DNA of 64,000 nt from Neochlamydia sp. S13 (lineage in GTDB: Bacteria; Chlamydiota; Chlamydiia; Chlamydiales; Parachlamydiaceae). Location of the stretch: NCBI RefSeq assembly GCF_000648235.2, contig NZ_AP017977.1, positions 1,736,001 through 1,800,000 of the forward strand, in the 5' to 3' direction. Each line of letters opens with the position of its first letter. The first letter of the stretch is position 1. Positions 27,188 to 37,549 of this stretch are shown piece by piece. The notes beneath the pieces are model-generated. The model did no database searches and was not told the origin of the DNA. It was given only the letters and a program-made list of their open reading frames with translations. The position numbers and the translations under genes were made by a program.

Positions 27188-28390
27188 TTATGCATTAGAG
27201 AGAGCTTCTATGCCCGGTAGAGTGCCTGATTCAAGGAATTTTAAAGAGGCTCCCCCTCCTGTAGAGATATAAGTGATTTTTTCCATCAGCCCGGCCTTTT
27301 TTAGAGCGGTAATAGAATCCCCTCCTCCTACCAAAGTAGTTGCCGATGAATGAGCCAACTTTTCTGCTATAGCTATTGTACCATTAGCAAACTTGATAGC
27401 TTCAATGACACCTAAGGGACCGTTCCAAAAAATAGTAGCGGCCTGTTGGATAGATGCAGAAAATTGTTGAATGGTTTTAGGGCCGATATCAAATCCCTGA
27501 TGACCTTCAGGAATTCCTGCTTCGCTTGATATCGTAGACACATCAGCTGACTTTTCCACTTGCTGAGCAATAATATGATCGCTGGGTAAAACCACTTGCA
27601 CTCCCTTTATCCGACTTTCATCTAAGATATCTTTTGCTATATCTACAAATTCTGGCTCATATAAAGAATCCCCGATAGTATACCCTTGGGCTTTCATAAA
27701 AGTGAAAGCCATCGCCCCTCCAATTAAAAGAATGTCTACCTTATTTAACAAGGTTTTTAAAAGCTCTAGTTTGGTAGATATCTTGGCTCCTCCTATAATG
27801 GCGCAAAAAGGTTTTTTAGCATTTCCTATAAATTTTTCTAAAAATAAAATTTCTTTTTCCATAAGAAAGCCCATGGCTGCTTGTTGCGGGAAAAGCTTAG
27901 GTAGGTAATAAGTAGAAGTATGCTTACGATGAGCTGTGCCAAAAGCATCATCTACATAGGCATCCCCTAACTTTGACAGCTGCTGGGCAAAAAAGGAATT
28001 ATGCTCAGGGTATTCTTCGGCACGATAAAAACGAAGATTTTCTAATAACATTACCTGGCAGGCCCCCAGTTTTTGTACTTGCGCTTCAACGCTTTTACCT
28101 ACACAGTCAATTGCCATATGTACTGGACGCCCGATTAGCGTAGACAAGTGTTTAGCACACGGCTCTAAAGAAAAATTAGAAATTTTTTGGCCATTAGGTC
28201 GTCCTAGGTGGCTCATTAAAATAATGCTTCCGCCTTGTTTAAGAATATATTCAATAGATGGCAAAGAAGCTTGGATGCGTGTATCATCGATAATTCGACC
28301 TAATGGATCGAGGGGAACATTAAAATCCACCCGCATTAAAATCTTCTTGTGAGTGACTTGAAGATTTTTAAGAGAAAGTTTTATCGACAT
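27188..28390 (-). CDS. pgk: Phosphoglycerate kinase
   Basis: A 400-residue glycolytic kinase that transfers phosphate from 1,3-bisphosphoglycerate to ADP. Family blocks are complete: VDFNVPLD (22-29), ILMSHLGRP, LLENLRFY, CAIIGGAKISTKLELL and the C-terminal nucleotide-site loop TTLVGGGDSITALKK. Length is normal. The start ATG 28390 is preceded by a good promoter at 28454-28481. It is divergent from pdxH. Confidence 0.96.
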   Translation of the reverse strand: MSIKLSLKNLQVTHKKILMRVDFNVPLDPLGRIIDDTRIQASLPSIEYILKQGGSIILMSHLGRPNGQKISNFSLEPCAKHLSTLIGRPVHMAIDCVGKSVEAQVQKLGACQVMLLENLRFYRAEEYPEHNSFFAQQLSKLGDAYVDDAFGTAHRKHTSTYYLPKLFPQQAAMGFLMEKEILFLEKFIGNAKKPFCAIIGGAKISTKLELLKTLLNKVDILLIGGAMAFTFMKAQGYTIGDSLYEPEFVDIAKDILDESRIKGVQVVLPSDHIIAQQVEKSADVSTISSEAGIPEGHQGFDIGPKTIQQFSASIQQAATIFWNGPLGVIEAIKFANGTIAIAEKLAHSSATTLVGGGDSITALKKAGLMEKITYISTGGGASLKFLESGTLPGIEALSNA

Positions 28391-28453
28391 GCAATTTTTC
28401 CTAGCATAAATGTAATTAGGTTAAATTCTTCTAAAAAATTTAACAGTATGCTC

Positions 28454-28481
28454 ATAATACAAGTAAGGAAAAAAGTGTCAA
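28454..28481 (-). promoter_or_regulatory. Sigma66-type promoter of pgk
   Basis: On the minus strand, TTGACA (28481-28476), a 16-base spacer and TATTAT (28459-28454). A perfect -35 and a near-consensus -10, about 64 bases before the pgk start. Confidence 0.55.
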
Positions 28482-28507
28482 TATTTAAAACCTTTTGGAA
28501 AATTTGA

Positions 28508-29143
28508 ATGAATTTAGAAGAGTTAAGAGCAGAATATGCAAAAAAAGTTTTAAGACGCCAAGACCTCGCAGCTAATCCTGTAAAACAATTTCAAGCTTGG
28601 CTAGAAGAAGCTTATGCTTTACAAATTTTAGAACCTAATGCCATGGTCCTTGCTACCTGCTCAAAAGCCGGTCTTCCTTCTATACGTACAGTGTTACTTA
28701 AAAAGTTGGACGAGAGAGGCTTAACATTTTTTACCAACTATGAAAGCCGTAAAGCTCAAGAAATCACTGAAAATCCTCAAGTATCGGTTATCTTCTTGTG
28801 GAAGGAATTGGAAAGGCAAGTAATTATTCAAGGGTTAGCAGAAAAAACTTCGCGAGAAGTCTCGATGAGTTATTTCGATAAACGTCCGCGTCAAAGCCAA
28901 TTAGGCGCTTTAGCCTCCCATCAAGGAAGTATTCTTTCCTCCCGAAAGATTTTAGAAGAAGAATATGAACGTTTAAGCATAATGTATGAAGGCCTTAAAA
29001 TACCGTGCCCAGATAAATGGGGTGGTTTTATTATCAAGCCTTATTACTATGAGTTTTGGCAAGGAAGAACTAATCGATTACATGATCGTTTTAGCTATCA
29101 CTTTGCAGAACAAATATGGCATATTCAACGTTTATCTCCTTAA
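28508..29143 (+). CDS. pdxH: Pyridoxamine 5'-phosphate oxidase
   Basis: A 211-residue FMN enzyme that oxidises pyridoxine or pyridoxamine 5'-phosphate to pyridoxal 5'-phosphate. It has the family's N-terminal LRAEYAKKVL, the FMN-binding RTVLLKKLDERGLTFFTNY (about 58-76), SRKAQEITENP, and the C-terminal WGGFIIKPYYYEFWQGRTNR with the substrate-site arginine. Length is normal. The pdxST genes lie 18 kb away at 46-47.5 kb, so the cell has both a PLP synthase and a salvage oxidase. Confidence 0.95.
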   Translation: MNLEELRAEYAKKVLRRQDLAANPVKQFQAWLEEAYALQILEPNAMVLATCSKAGLPSIRTVLLKKLDERGLTFFTNYESRKAQEITENPQVSVIFLWKELERQVIIQGLAEKTSREVSMSYFDKRPRQSQLGALASHQGSILSSRKILEEEYERLSIMYEGLKIPCPDKWGGFIIKPYYYEFWQGRTNRLHDRFSYHFAEQIWHIQRLSP

Positions 29144-29265
29144 AATATCTTGTAATTAATAATTTCCTTTTTTGCCTCCCCTACCACATCCGTCGATCCC
29201 CCGCCCTACTTAAAATTAAAATGGATAAAAATTTATAATACGCTTTTAAATTACTCCTTACACAA

Positions 29266-30305
29266 TTAGGCATACGATACAGCACATAAACTTTTCATTC
29301 TTTTTTCTTGCAGACATACCTTTCTCCAAGAAGCTATTGCCATCTTTTCTAGTTCTTTATAACCCCGATAAATACGATTAGACCAAAAATGGCTACGCAA
29401 GTAATGCCATAAGTTTTCAACAGGATTAAGTTCAGGACTATAAGGAGGTAGAAAGAGCAGGTGAATATTGGAAGGAACTTTAAGCGTTTTACTAGTATGA
29501 TAGCTAGCTCGGTCTAAAATTAGCAAAGCATGGGAAGAAGCAGGCAGCGATTGACTAACTTGCTTAAGAAGAATTTCCACTCCTTGGCTATTTAAGAAAG
29601 GTAAAATCATCCCTTCTGCTTGCCCTGAACGTGGGCAAACAGCTGTAGCTACATACAGATTTTTATATTCTGTCTGCCTAGGAGCTTTTGGCCGCGTTCC
29701 TTTTTTTGCCCATACCTTAGTAGAGGTGCTTTGTTGCCCAAGCCGTGCCTCATCTTCAAACCAAATTTCGATGTTTTTCTTGGGAAATTGTTTGTTTAAG
29801 CTGGTGATGACTTCTGGAATTTTTTTTTAAAGGCTTCTTGGTCCCTTAGGTTAGCTTTATAATGCTGAGGACGAGGAACCAAAGGCGTATAGCGGCTGCG
29901 ACGTAAGATTGTCCAAATTCCTTGCAAGGTTAAGTTTTTACCAAACTCTTTTTTTAGAATAGCTTGTAGATCAACTAGGTGGAAAACATTGATGCTTTCG
30001 TCAGGTTCAGGCCCTTTTTCTACCCTCTCTAAGAAAGCTTTTTCTTGCTCAAACGTTAAAGCTCTTTTTCTTCCTGTTATTACAGGCCTCCTATCTTTCA
30101 GGCCCTCTAAATTTTGAGCATTATACCTTCGGATCCATTTTTGAATAGCGCTTGTACAATAACCTAGCGCTTTTCCTATCTGATATGCGCTTTCTCCTTC
30201 CATCGCCATCACCACTGCTCTTAGTTTACAACTGTAACTGCCATAGGCTTTCTTTTTTGCCATGGCGTTTAATTCCTCTATTGTATGATAAAAAGCTACA
30301 AACAT
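29266..30305 (-). CDS. IS630-family transposase, two frames joined at an A9 run
   Basis: Read on the minus strand, the first frame (30305 down to 29796) gives a helix-turn-helix front (MAKKKAYGSYSCKLRAVVMAM; AYQIGKALGYCTSAIQKWIRR). The second (about 29826 down to 29266) gives the DDE catalytic part, with IWFEDEARLG, LLILDRASYH and FLPPYSPELNPVENLWHYL. The join is a run of nine A on the minus strand (29820-29828 as T). Ten A, or a -1 slip on A_AAA_AAA, would fuse them into AFKKKIPEVITSLN. Some IS elements use this mechanism; a simple one-base loss is the alternative. The element ends were not found. Confidence 0.8.
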
Positions 30306-30820
30306 GGTTTCCTCCTTTCCAAACCTTTTCTCTCCCTAAATTATCCTCCTTATTTGAATTTAGAAAAAGACTGTTTGCAATTCTCAATAGCTGCTACTTA
30401 CGGAGTTCGTTTAAATGGTATAAGCTAGAATTTACTGCACTTTTCTCGTAAACCTGATTTTTATATTCATCTGCTTGAATATTCAAGAAGTTTTTAGCCA
30501 TGGCACCTGCTTTTTTAAAAATGCCTTTGGGTAGCTCTTTTAGAAGAAAGCCCAAAAGATATATGGCTTAACGCTATCTATGAATAAAGCCGAAACTTTG
30601 GAAAGTGGGTAGAGTCTAATATCCATGCATTTAAAAAAAGCTGATCTAGCTTAAATTTTTTTATTATCCTCTCTATGAAATTAAAAATTTTTGAAAAAGA
30701 AAAGTTTTATATTAACAAAAATTCAAAAATTAAGGTATAGACCTATTTTCTTGCTAGCCTCTAGCGAATTTAAAAATTCTATTAAGGAAAAACAAAAAAT
30801 TTATACTGAGGATCTTGCTA
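30306..30820. other. Intergenic region before the DUF11 protein gene
   Basis: About 515 bp with no gene. Its left part may include the IS630 end. Short open frames here (30152-30451, 30691-30927) are in shadow frames or lack ribosome sites. Confidence 0.4.
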
Positions 30821-32746
30821 ATGATAAATGCCCCTTCTCTCTTCTCGCTCTTCTTTACCTACGCTCAGAAAAAGTTACTGACGTTTTTCTGTATTTTGCT
30901 GGGGTTTTCTTTAGGCTCCCCTCTTGAAGCTACCTATATTCTACGTTATACCACCACCGATAATGGGGGAATCACTTTCACAGGAAATACATTGGGCCTT
31001 TCTAAATATCTACAAGAAAACAATCCTGGCACAGATGATTCTATTGGCGCCTTTATCACCACAGATCCTGCCAAGCAAGTAGGAACTCCGCCTCATGGCC
31101 CTTATCCCCTAGGAATTAATCCACCCGCTGGCACGACTTTGAATTATCTCGAAAACAGCTCTTCGGCGGTCTTAGATCTACTTCCAGGTAGTACTGTCCT
31201 CTATGCAGAATTGGTGTGGGGAGGAAGTTATGGTTTTCCTTCCTCGGGGACGCCCCCTTTACCTCCATTACCTAATGTAGCTATCACCCTGACTACTCCC
31301 CAACAAATCAGTTACACGATTACAGCCGATCCAGCCACCAGCCAAGAAGCTATCACACCTGGTTACACGCAATCAGGAAACTATGTAAGAAGTGCCGATG
31401 TAACCTCCATTGTTCAAGATGCAGGCCCAGGCACATATATAGCAGGTGGAATATATGGAACCATAGTAGCTACAGATGACACTCATAACAGTGCTGGATG
31501 GACGTTGGCCATCGTCTATGCCAATCCTTTAATGCTGACCCATAACATGACACTTTTTGTAGGCTGTGAGCAAGCCTCGAGAACCATTAATCCTGTAGAG
31601 GTGTCGGGGTTTTGTGCTCCCCCTTCCGGCGTACTCTCTGGAAGGCTTTTTATTAGCGCAATTGAAGGGGATGCTAATAAAACAGGTGATTGCCTGCTCT
31701 TTGGTAAAAGTTTACCCCTCACCATCGCAGCCAATTCTCTTTCAGGGGTTAATAATCCCATCAACAATTTTTTCGCCTCTCAAATTAACACCCGACTTCC
31801 TCTTGAGTTAGATCCTATTCATAATAAATATGTAGCCGTAGGCTCTTCTCAATTGGATGAAAGAGGTAGCTATGGAAATTTGAACGCTGATCCCTTTAAT
31901 AATCTCAATAAATCGGGTGGTAGGCAGGGATATGATATTACAAGCATAGATGTTTCTCATGCTATTACCTATAATCAAAAAAAGGCCTATGCTTTAGGTA
32001 CGACTACATCGGATGATTATACAGTCAACGCCCTGGGCTTACAGATTCAAGTAGGAGCACCCATTATAAACTCGAAAAAAACTGTTAACGCCGTGCAGTC
32101 CATAAGTTCTTCTCTTGGCGAGAAAGTCACTTTTTCTATCCGACTTGAAAATACTGGAACAAGTGACGCCTTGTCTGTAAATTTTAAGGATGTGTTGCCC
32201 ACCGGCCTCAACTATGTTGCGGGTAGTTTAAAATTGAATAGCCTACCCATTAGCCCTGATCCTGACCTTACTCAAGGATTTTTTATTGGAGATATGCTTG
32301 TCGGTCAATTAAACACGATCGAATTTGAAGCCCACATTGCTAGCTATCCTTCTAACGGCAATATCTATTACAATAAATCTTTAGTTGATTATCAATTTGC
32401 AACCTGTGCCGGCAATAATTTTGACCTATCTGCTCAATCAAATGAGGTCTCTATCTACCTACCAGATCCTCCTGCCCCTACTGCTGCCGCTTCCTTAAGC
32501 AAGTGTAAATACTTAAATCGAACCGAGTACCCGCTAGAGATAACATGGATATCCCCCTCACCTTATGTAATCTCATATCGTGTCTATCACAAAGGGATTC
32601 TTACGGCGCAAATTCCGGCTAGAGCTCCTTTAGTCTATAAAAAATGTTGTAAATCTAAAAAATCTGCAGAAGGCTATGCAATTGTTGCAGTATATGCAGG
32701 CAATAAAGAAAGCATTCCAACTAAAATAAGGATCACTCATGAATAA
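30821..32746 (+). CDS. Secreted DUF11-domain protein
   Basis: A 641-residue exported protein. The true start is probably ATG 30821 (a TTG opens the frame six bases earlier), after a GAGG site. A signal peptide covers about 1-38 (LLTFFCILLGFSLGSPLEA). A large beta-rich domain follows, with GGSYGFP and GGIYGTIVATDDTHNSAGWT. A DUF11 repeat lies at about 425-515 (GEKVTFSIRLENTGTSDALS; FKDVLPTGLNYVAGS), the domain type also found in the chlamydial outer-membrane protein OmcB. The C-terminus is basic with a KCCKSKKS cysteine pair. It overlaps the next gene by 8 bases. A cell-surface or cross-linked envelope role is inferred. Confidence 0.72.
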   Translation: MINAPSLFSLFFTYAQKKLLTFFCILLGFSLGSPLEATYILRYTTTDNGGITFTGNTLGLSKYLQENNPGTDDSIGAFITTDPAKQVGTPPHGPYPLGINPPAGTTLNYLENSSSAVLDLLPGSTVLYAELVWGGSYGFPSSGTPPLPPLPNVAITLTTPQQISYTITADPATSQEAITPGYTQSGNYVRSADVTSIVQDAGPGTYIAGGIYGTIVATDDTHNSAGWTLAIVYANPLMLTHNMTLFVGCEQASRTINPVEVSGFCAPPSGVLSGRLFISAIEGDANKTGDCLLFGKSLPLTIAANSLSGVNNPINNFFASQINTRLPLELDPIHNKYVAVGSSQLDERGSYGNLNADPFNNLNKSGGRQGYDITSIDVSHAITYNQKKAYALGTTTSDDYTVNALGLQIQVGAPIINSKKTVNAVQSISSSLGEKVTFSIRLENTGTSDALSVNFKDVLPTGLNYVAGSLKLNSLPISPDPDLTQGFFIGDMLVGQLNTIEFEAHIASYPSNGNIYYNKSLVDYQFATCAGNNFDLSAQSNEVSIYLPDPPAPTAAASLSKCKYLNRTEYPLEITWISPSPYVISYRVYHKGILTAQIPARAPLVYKKCCKSKKSAEGYAIVAVYAGNKESIPTKIRITHE

Positions 32747-33326
32747 AATTTATATAGGAATCGCATGCCTTTTCCTTCTCAGCATAGGAGAGCTACATGC
32801 CTGGATAGAGGAGCAGCCAATGACCTTAGAAATCCGTTCCGGTGCGTTTATTCATGCTAATAAGCGCTTTAAAAAACTTTATGGGAAGATAGGCACAAGC
32901 TATCAAATAGAAGCTTCTCTTCCTCTCCCTCCTTTTGAATATCTAAGGGGTTGGAGCAATTTTGACTATTTCTCTAAACATAGTAGAGTTCACAGAGATA
33001 GATGTTGTGGCAAAAGTAAAGTAGAGATCCCTCAAATTAGCTTTGGAATAAAATATATTTATCCGTTCGGGGAGTTTCTCGACGGATATGTTGGAATAGG
33101 GCCTAGCTTTTCAAGAATTAATCTAACTAATAAATCCTGTTGCCTACATGAGAAGGTTTCAAAGTTTGCCGTAGGAGGCATATTAAAATCAGGTATTTAT
33201 TATTCAATGAGTGAACGCATCTTTATGGATGTATTCATTGACTATCTCTACCAGCCGGTGCATTTTAAAAAATATCGCAATGTAGGAGGGTTTAAAGCAG
33301 GCGCAGGATTTGGCTATAAGTTTTAA
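32739..33326 (+). CDS. Small outer-membrane beta-barrel-like protein
   Basis: A 195-residue exported protein with a clear signal peptide (MNKIYIGIACLFLLSIGELHA). The mature part alternates polar and hydrophobic residues in strand-like runs (LEIRSGAFIHAN; FLDGYVGIGPSFSRINLT; RIFMDVFIDYLYQ; AGAGFGYKF) and ends in phenylalanine, as many outer-membrane barrels do. At roughly 60 kb scale no other gene shares its two adjacent Cys-Cys pairs (RDRCCGK and NKSCCLHE); the upstream DUF11 protein ends with a similar KCCKSK. The 8-base overlap with that gene implies translational coupling, and disulfide partnership is a reasonable guess. Confidence 0.65.
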   Translation: MNKIYIGIACLFLLSIGELHAWIEEQPMTLEIRSGAFIHANKRFKKLYGKIGTSYQIEASLPLPPFEYLRGWSNFDYFSKHSRVHRDRCCGKSKVEIPQISFGIKYIYPFGEFLDGYVGIGPSFSRINLTNKSCCLHEKVSKFAVGGILKSGIYYSMSERIFMDVFIDYLYQPVHFKKYRNVGGFKAGAGFGYKF

Positions 33327-33689
33327 CTTTATACCGGTTAAAGAAACTATAGCTATATATTTTAAAAGTAAATTAAATTTATAAAAGCTGGTTCTCTCTC
33401 CTTAAAAACAGGCTTTTATTAGTTATGTAATCCCCTAAAGAGCTGCTCAAATCCTTATTATACGCTTTTAAACTATCCTTAGGCAATCCCATGTCTTAGG
33501 AAACCCCTCTCGTTAATTAGATAAGCAGCCTTTAGAGAACTGTGTATGCAGACCTAGTTTTTTTAAGCATATCTTTGAATCTCTCTCTCTCTATAGATAA
33601 AAAGGCATCCGCATAAAAAATCCTTTTCACATTAAAGATTAGAGGTTACTTAACGCGAATTATCGGATAAGGAAATAAAAGAGGAAAAA
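33327..33689. other. Intergenic region with interspersed repeat
   Basis: About 360 bp without a gene. It contains repeat copy C (33526-33576) just before an IS982 remnant. Confidence 0.4.
33526..33576 (+). repeat. Degenerate interspersed repeat, copy C
   Basis: It reads GTGTATGCAGACCTAG, then a T-run and AAGCATATC, matching copies at 11922 and 23324. Confidence 0.45.
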
Positions 33690-34120
33690 CATCTACCGGT
33701 TACCTTTATAAATTCAAACTACATTTAATTATTAAGGATAAAGGAGAAATTTTTGCTTATATATTAACGTCAGGGAATGTGGATGACCCAAGTCCCTGTC
33801 TCTGATCTGTCTAAAAGGATTTTTGGCAAAATGTTTGCCGACAAGGGTATCCCACCAATTGTTTATCAAGCTTTACGGCAAGGGCTTAGAAATTATTACT
33901 AGGCTTAAAAAGAATATGAAAAACAAGCTAATATCACTGGTAGATAAGATTTTATTATGAAAGCGAGAGGATTGAAAGCATTAACAATAAATTGAAAAAC
34001 TCTTGTCAAATCGAACATCCTCGACATCGCAGCGCTTGAAATTTTTTTACCAATCTAATCAGCGGAATAGTGGCCTATATGCTTACGAGCCCTGTAAGCC
34101 CTGCATGCAATTTACCCACA
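33690..34120 (+). pseudogene. IS982-family transposase remnant
   Basis: Scattered frames on the plus strand read like an IS982 transposase: TGYLYKFKLHLIIKDKGEIF, SGNVDDPSP, then KKNMKNKLISLVDKILL, then ESINNKLKNSCQIEHPRHRS and NFFTNLISGIVAYM. At least two frameshifts and several stops separate these pieces, and the N-terminus is missing. Confidence 0.72.
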
Positions 34121-34361
34121 CGAAAAAACAACAGTTAATGAGTTGGCTTACAGCTTAGGTATAATTGAAGCAGCCTTAGAGGATTTTCTTATCCAATAAC
34201 TCACGTTAATCTATATTCTTAAAAACCTTGGAGGAGGCCCATTGCCCTTTTAATGTTATAGGTTATGAAGACATCTACTTTTCAGCTATAGCTCGAGAAA
34301 CTGTTTTACTTCTGCTGGAATGTTTTCTAGTAGATTCCGTTTTAGCTTAAAATTTAATAGT
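34121..34361. other. Spacer between IS982 and LRR remnants
   Basis: About 240 bp; no gene or repeat recognised. Confidence 0.3.
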
Positions 34362-34560
34362 TTAGGTAGCTATCTCTGCCGGGAGGGCTGTTAGTTGGAT
34401 GTCGCTTAAGTAGAGCGTTTGCAGCTTCGATAGCTGTCCTATGCTTGTGGGAAGAGTAGTTAGCTGCTTATTACATAGCCAAAGATATTGCAGCAGAGAT
34501 AATCGCCTTATCTCTATTAAAATGAGGGTAAGCTAGTTGTTGCTTAAGCGCAGTTTGAGG
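34362..34560 (-). pseudogene. Leucine-rich-repeat gene remnant
   Basis: On the minus strand this reads about 2.5 repeats of the same LRR type as the three intact genes to the right ([38 protein letters not shown]), with one internal stop and a different end (PAEIAT). No F-box part remains. It is probably the 3' tail of a fourth, decayed cluster member, cut on its 5' side by the IS5 remnant. Confidence 0.65.
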
Positions 34561-34589
34561 AAATTAATTATCATTTAAGGAAAAAATTA

Positions 34590-35175
34590 AAGGTTGTACT
34601 GGGGAAGAACCCCGATCCTACCGCTGCCCTCGTTGATAGCCAGTCTGTTAAAACAGTAGAAAGGGGGGGCTCACAGGTTATGATGGGGCTAAAAAGGTTA
34701 AGGGGCGTAAAAAGCACATTGTAGCGGATACGCAAGGTTTTTTATTAACATGCTATGTAGGAACTGCTGACGAAAACGAGCGAGCGGGCTTAATTAAGCT
34801 GTTAGACAAATGCAAAAGCCTATTTTCAACCATCCCCAAAGTTTGGGCGGATATGGACTATCAAGGCACTTTATTAAAGCAAACCTGCCAAAATAAATAT
34901 GAGATTGGCTTTGAGATCGTTAAAAGGCCTCCTCGTAGGTACTGGATGCATAGGGATAAAATAGCAGAGTTTTCAAAAACCATTGATTTAAGCTTTAAAG
35001 TCCTCCCCAACAGGTGGATTGTGGAAAGGACTTTTGCATGGATTGGGCGTAATCGAAGAACTCCTAAAGAGTATGAAACCACTACGAGTGAAAATTGGAT
35101 TTATCTATCGATGATTAGACTGATGTTAAGGCGAATTAATGAGGTAAAAGAGGAGTTTTAAGATAACCTCTTACA
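34590..35175 (+). pseudogene. IS5-family (IS427-like) transposase remnant
   Basis: The frame reads GKNPDPTAALVDSQSVKTVE, then breaks at a run of seven G (34663-34669), then continues GYDGAKKVKGRKKHIVADTQ and on to WIVERTFAWIGRNRR and EYETTTSENWIYLSMIRLML, ending at 35161. Eight G would fuse the frames. The N-terminal third is missing, so the copy is dead. The last 29 bases of its 3' end (35145-35173) recur inverted at 53391-53419 with one mismatch. Confidence 0.78.
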
Positions 35176-35181
35176 ACCATT

Positions 35182-37008
35182 CTACAATTGAAAACGCTGC
35201 CTTATTTTTTCTGCAATATCTTTCAAAGGATTTTCCGCTAATTCAAGCGTTTGCAGCTGGGATAGCTGCGCGATTTCTGCAGGCAGAGCGGTGAGCTGGT
35301 TTTGATTTAATTTAAGCGTTTGCAGCTGAGACAGCTGCCCGATTTCTGCAGGCAGAGCGGTGAGCTGGTTTTGACTTAAATCAAGCTGTAGCAGATTAGA
35401 CAGCCGCCAGATTTCTGCAGGAAGACTGGTGAGCTGATTTTGATTTAAGTAAAGCTCTTGCAGCTGAGACAATTGACCTATTTCTGCAGGAAGGCTGGTG
35501 AGCTGGTTTTGATCTAATTGAAGCTGTTTCAGCTGAGATAATTGACCTATTTCTGCAGGAAGGCTAGTGAGCTGGCTTTGATTTAAGTAAAGCACTCGTA
35601 ATCGAGACAGCTGTCCGATTTCTGTAGGCAGAGCGGTGAGCTGGTTTTGTTTTAATTCAAGCCGTCTCAGCTGAGACAGCTGCCCGATTTCTACAGGAAG
35701 ACTGGTGAGTTGGTTTTGATTTAAGAGAAGCTCTTGCAGTTGAGACAGCTGCCCCATTTCTGCAGGCAGACTGGTAAGCTGGTTTTGATTTAAGTAAAGC
35801 TCTTGCAGCTGAGACAGCTGCCCTATTTCCGCAGGAAGGATGGTGAGCTGGTTTTGGTTTAAGCGAAGCCGTGTCAGCTGGGACAGTTGCTCTACTCCTT
35901 TAGGCAGAGCGGTGAGCTGGTTTTGATTTAATTCAAGTACTTGTAGCTGAGACAATTGCCCGATTTCTGCAGGCAGGCGGGTGAGCTGGTTTTGGCTTAA
36001 GTAAAGCCATTGCAGCTGAGACAGCTGCCCTATTTCTGTAGGCAGAGCGGTGAGCTGGTTTTGATTTAAGTAAAGATATTGCAGCTGAGACAGCTGCCCG
36101 ATTTTTGTAGGAACGCTAGTGAGCTGGTTTTCTCTTAAGTCAAGCGTGTGCAGCTGAGACAGCTGCCCGATTTCTACAGGAAGGCTGGTGAGCTGGTTTT
36201 GATTTAAGCAAAGCTCTTGCAGCTGAGACAGCTGTCCAATTTCTGCAGGAAGGCTGGTGAGCTCGTTTTCTCTTAAGTCAAGCGTTTGCAGCTGGGACAG
36301 CTGCCCGATTTCTGCAGGCAGAGCGGTGAGCTGGTTTTGATTTAAGTCAAGCCATTCCAGCTGAGACAGCTGCCCAATTTCTACAGGAAGGCTGGTGAGC
36401 TCGTTTTCTCTTAAGTCAAGCGTTTGCAGCTGAGATAACTGGCCTATTTCTGGGGGTAAGTAAGTCAGGCCTGCTCTAGATAAATTCAAAGCCGTGATGT
36501 TTTTACAATTTTCTTCAATCCAATCTCTAAGAAGCTCTCCTTTTTTTTCTAAAGGCAAGTGCTTAATTTCTTCTCGTCTCAAGTATTCTTCCCCACCAGG
36601 AAGTTTTTTCCAAAGTAAAAGGCGATTAATATTTAAGAGATAAGAAGAGTAATTAGCCAGCGTTAAGCCTCTTTTTTCTTCTGTTTTCCCTTTAAATTCC
36701 AAAGGAGAAATAGATTTAGCTAAGGTAAAAACTTGTTTAAAAACTTGATAAATTTTTTCGGTGGAGGTAAGTCCAGGATTGAGCTGATAAACTTTAGCTA
36801 ACATAAGAGTTCGCTGGGTAGTGGTATTCTTCCTGGGAAAATGAAGCTGTGCTATTTTTTTATAAAGAGAAGGCATCGCTTCAGAAGCCAGCAGATGATG
36901 CCATCTTTTACAGACGCTAAATAAGGAAGGAACTACGCAAGCCTCTAAGATAGGGAGCAGCAATTCATTGGGCAAGCTTTCAATAGATGCCGAAGAGATA
37001 GGGTGCAT
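35182..37008 (-). CDS. F-box-like / leucine-rich-repeat protein 1
   Basis: A 608-residue protein. Residues 1-58 resemble an F-box ([20 protein letters not shown], then [13 protein letters not shown]). A middle helical part (60-165) is shared by all three paralogues. About 19 repeats of 23 residues follow (consensus [23 protein letters not shown], spread over more than one unit) to a common end, [10 protein letters not shown]. The F-box-plus-LRR plan matches eukaryotic FBXL substrate receptors, so a secreted SCF ubiquitin-ligase mimic in amoebae is the leading idea; secretion is not shown by the sequence. It has the conserved promoter at 37060-37088 and an AAGGA-like site before the ATG. Confidence 0.85.
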   Translation of the reverse strand: MHPISSASIESLPNELLLPILEACVVPSLFSVCKRWHHLLASEAMPSLYKKIAQLHFPRKNTTTQRTLMLAKVYQLNPGLTSTEKIYQVFKQVFTLAKSISPLEFKGKTEEKRGLTLANYSSYLLNINRLLLWKKLPGGEEYLRREEIKHLPLEKKGELLRDWIEENCKNITALNLSRAGLTYLPPEIGQLSQLQTLDLRENELTSLPVEIGQLSQLEWLDLNQNQLTALPAEIGQLSQLQTLDLRENELTSLPAEIGQLSQLQELCLNQNQLTSLPVEIGQLSQLHTLDLRENQLTSVPTKIGQLSQLQYLYLNQNQLTALPTEIGQLSQLQWLYLSQNQLTRLPAEIGQLSQLQVLELNQNQLTALPKGVEQLSQLTRLRLNQNQLTILPAEIGQLSQLQELYLNQNQLTSLPAEMGQLSQLQELLLNQNQLTSLPVEIGQLSQLRRLELKQNQLTALPTEIGQLSRLRVLYLNQSQLTSLPAEIGQLSQLKQLQLDQNQLTSLPAEIGQLSQLQELYLNQNQLTSLPAEIWRLSNLLQLDLSQNQLTALPAEIGQLSQLQTLKLNQNQLTALPAEIAQLSQLQTLELAENPLKDIAEKIRQRFQL

Positions 37009-37549
37009 TTTATTTCCTGTGATAGTGATAATTTTTTTAGCATTTTTATTTTTAAAAACAATATAAAAAAATTAAAAAAGCAAGTCAAACCAATTCGTAT
37101 CCTTATCAACGAAAAACAAATCACAGATAATCTAACAGCGCTTTTATTTCAGATAGATTCAAGGAAAGGGGGGAGACCTTCCAAGCATTCAGGAGCAGCC
37201 ACAGGTTTTTGCGATTAAGTGACGCGGCAATTTTAGTTTGGGCTAAAAGAATGAGATTGATTCTTTGTCTTATTTGAAAAAAACGGCTCTTTTTGGTGTC
37301 TTGTTTTAATTCTTCTACCGAATGATGGAATACAATACGCCTAGCTTCTTCCTGTCACGAAAGGTTGTTCTTCCCACTATAACACTCTACAGAAAAAGAG
37401 AAAAACTTCTTGCCGCTATTAAATGTGTAGGTTAGTTTAAGCTTGCTTAGTTGCCGGAAGGAAAGCGGATTACTTGTTTAAAGATAAGATAGCTAAAAGT
37501 TTGTTATTCATTTTAGTTTACTTCAATTTAAAAAGTACTTAAGACCGTT
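37009..37549. other. Spacer between LRR genes 1 and 2
   Basis: The right part of the LRR1 leader (37009-37160) is homologous to the leaders of LRR2 and LRR3. The left part of the LRR2 3' flank (about 37435-37549) matches the LRR3 3' flank at 40330-40447. Between them (about 37161-37434) is unique DNA that on the minus strand keeps an open stretch (RRIVFHHSVEELKQDT; FFQIRQRINLILLAQTKIA), probably a remnant of an unrecognised gene or IS. Confidence 0.5.
37060..37088 (-). promoter_or_regulatory. Conserved LRR-gene promoter, copy 1
   Basis: On the minus strand, TTGACT, a 17-base spacer and TATATT. The same block precedes all three LRR genes while the sequence around it has drifted. Confidence 0.55.
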
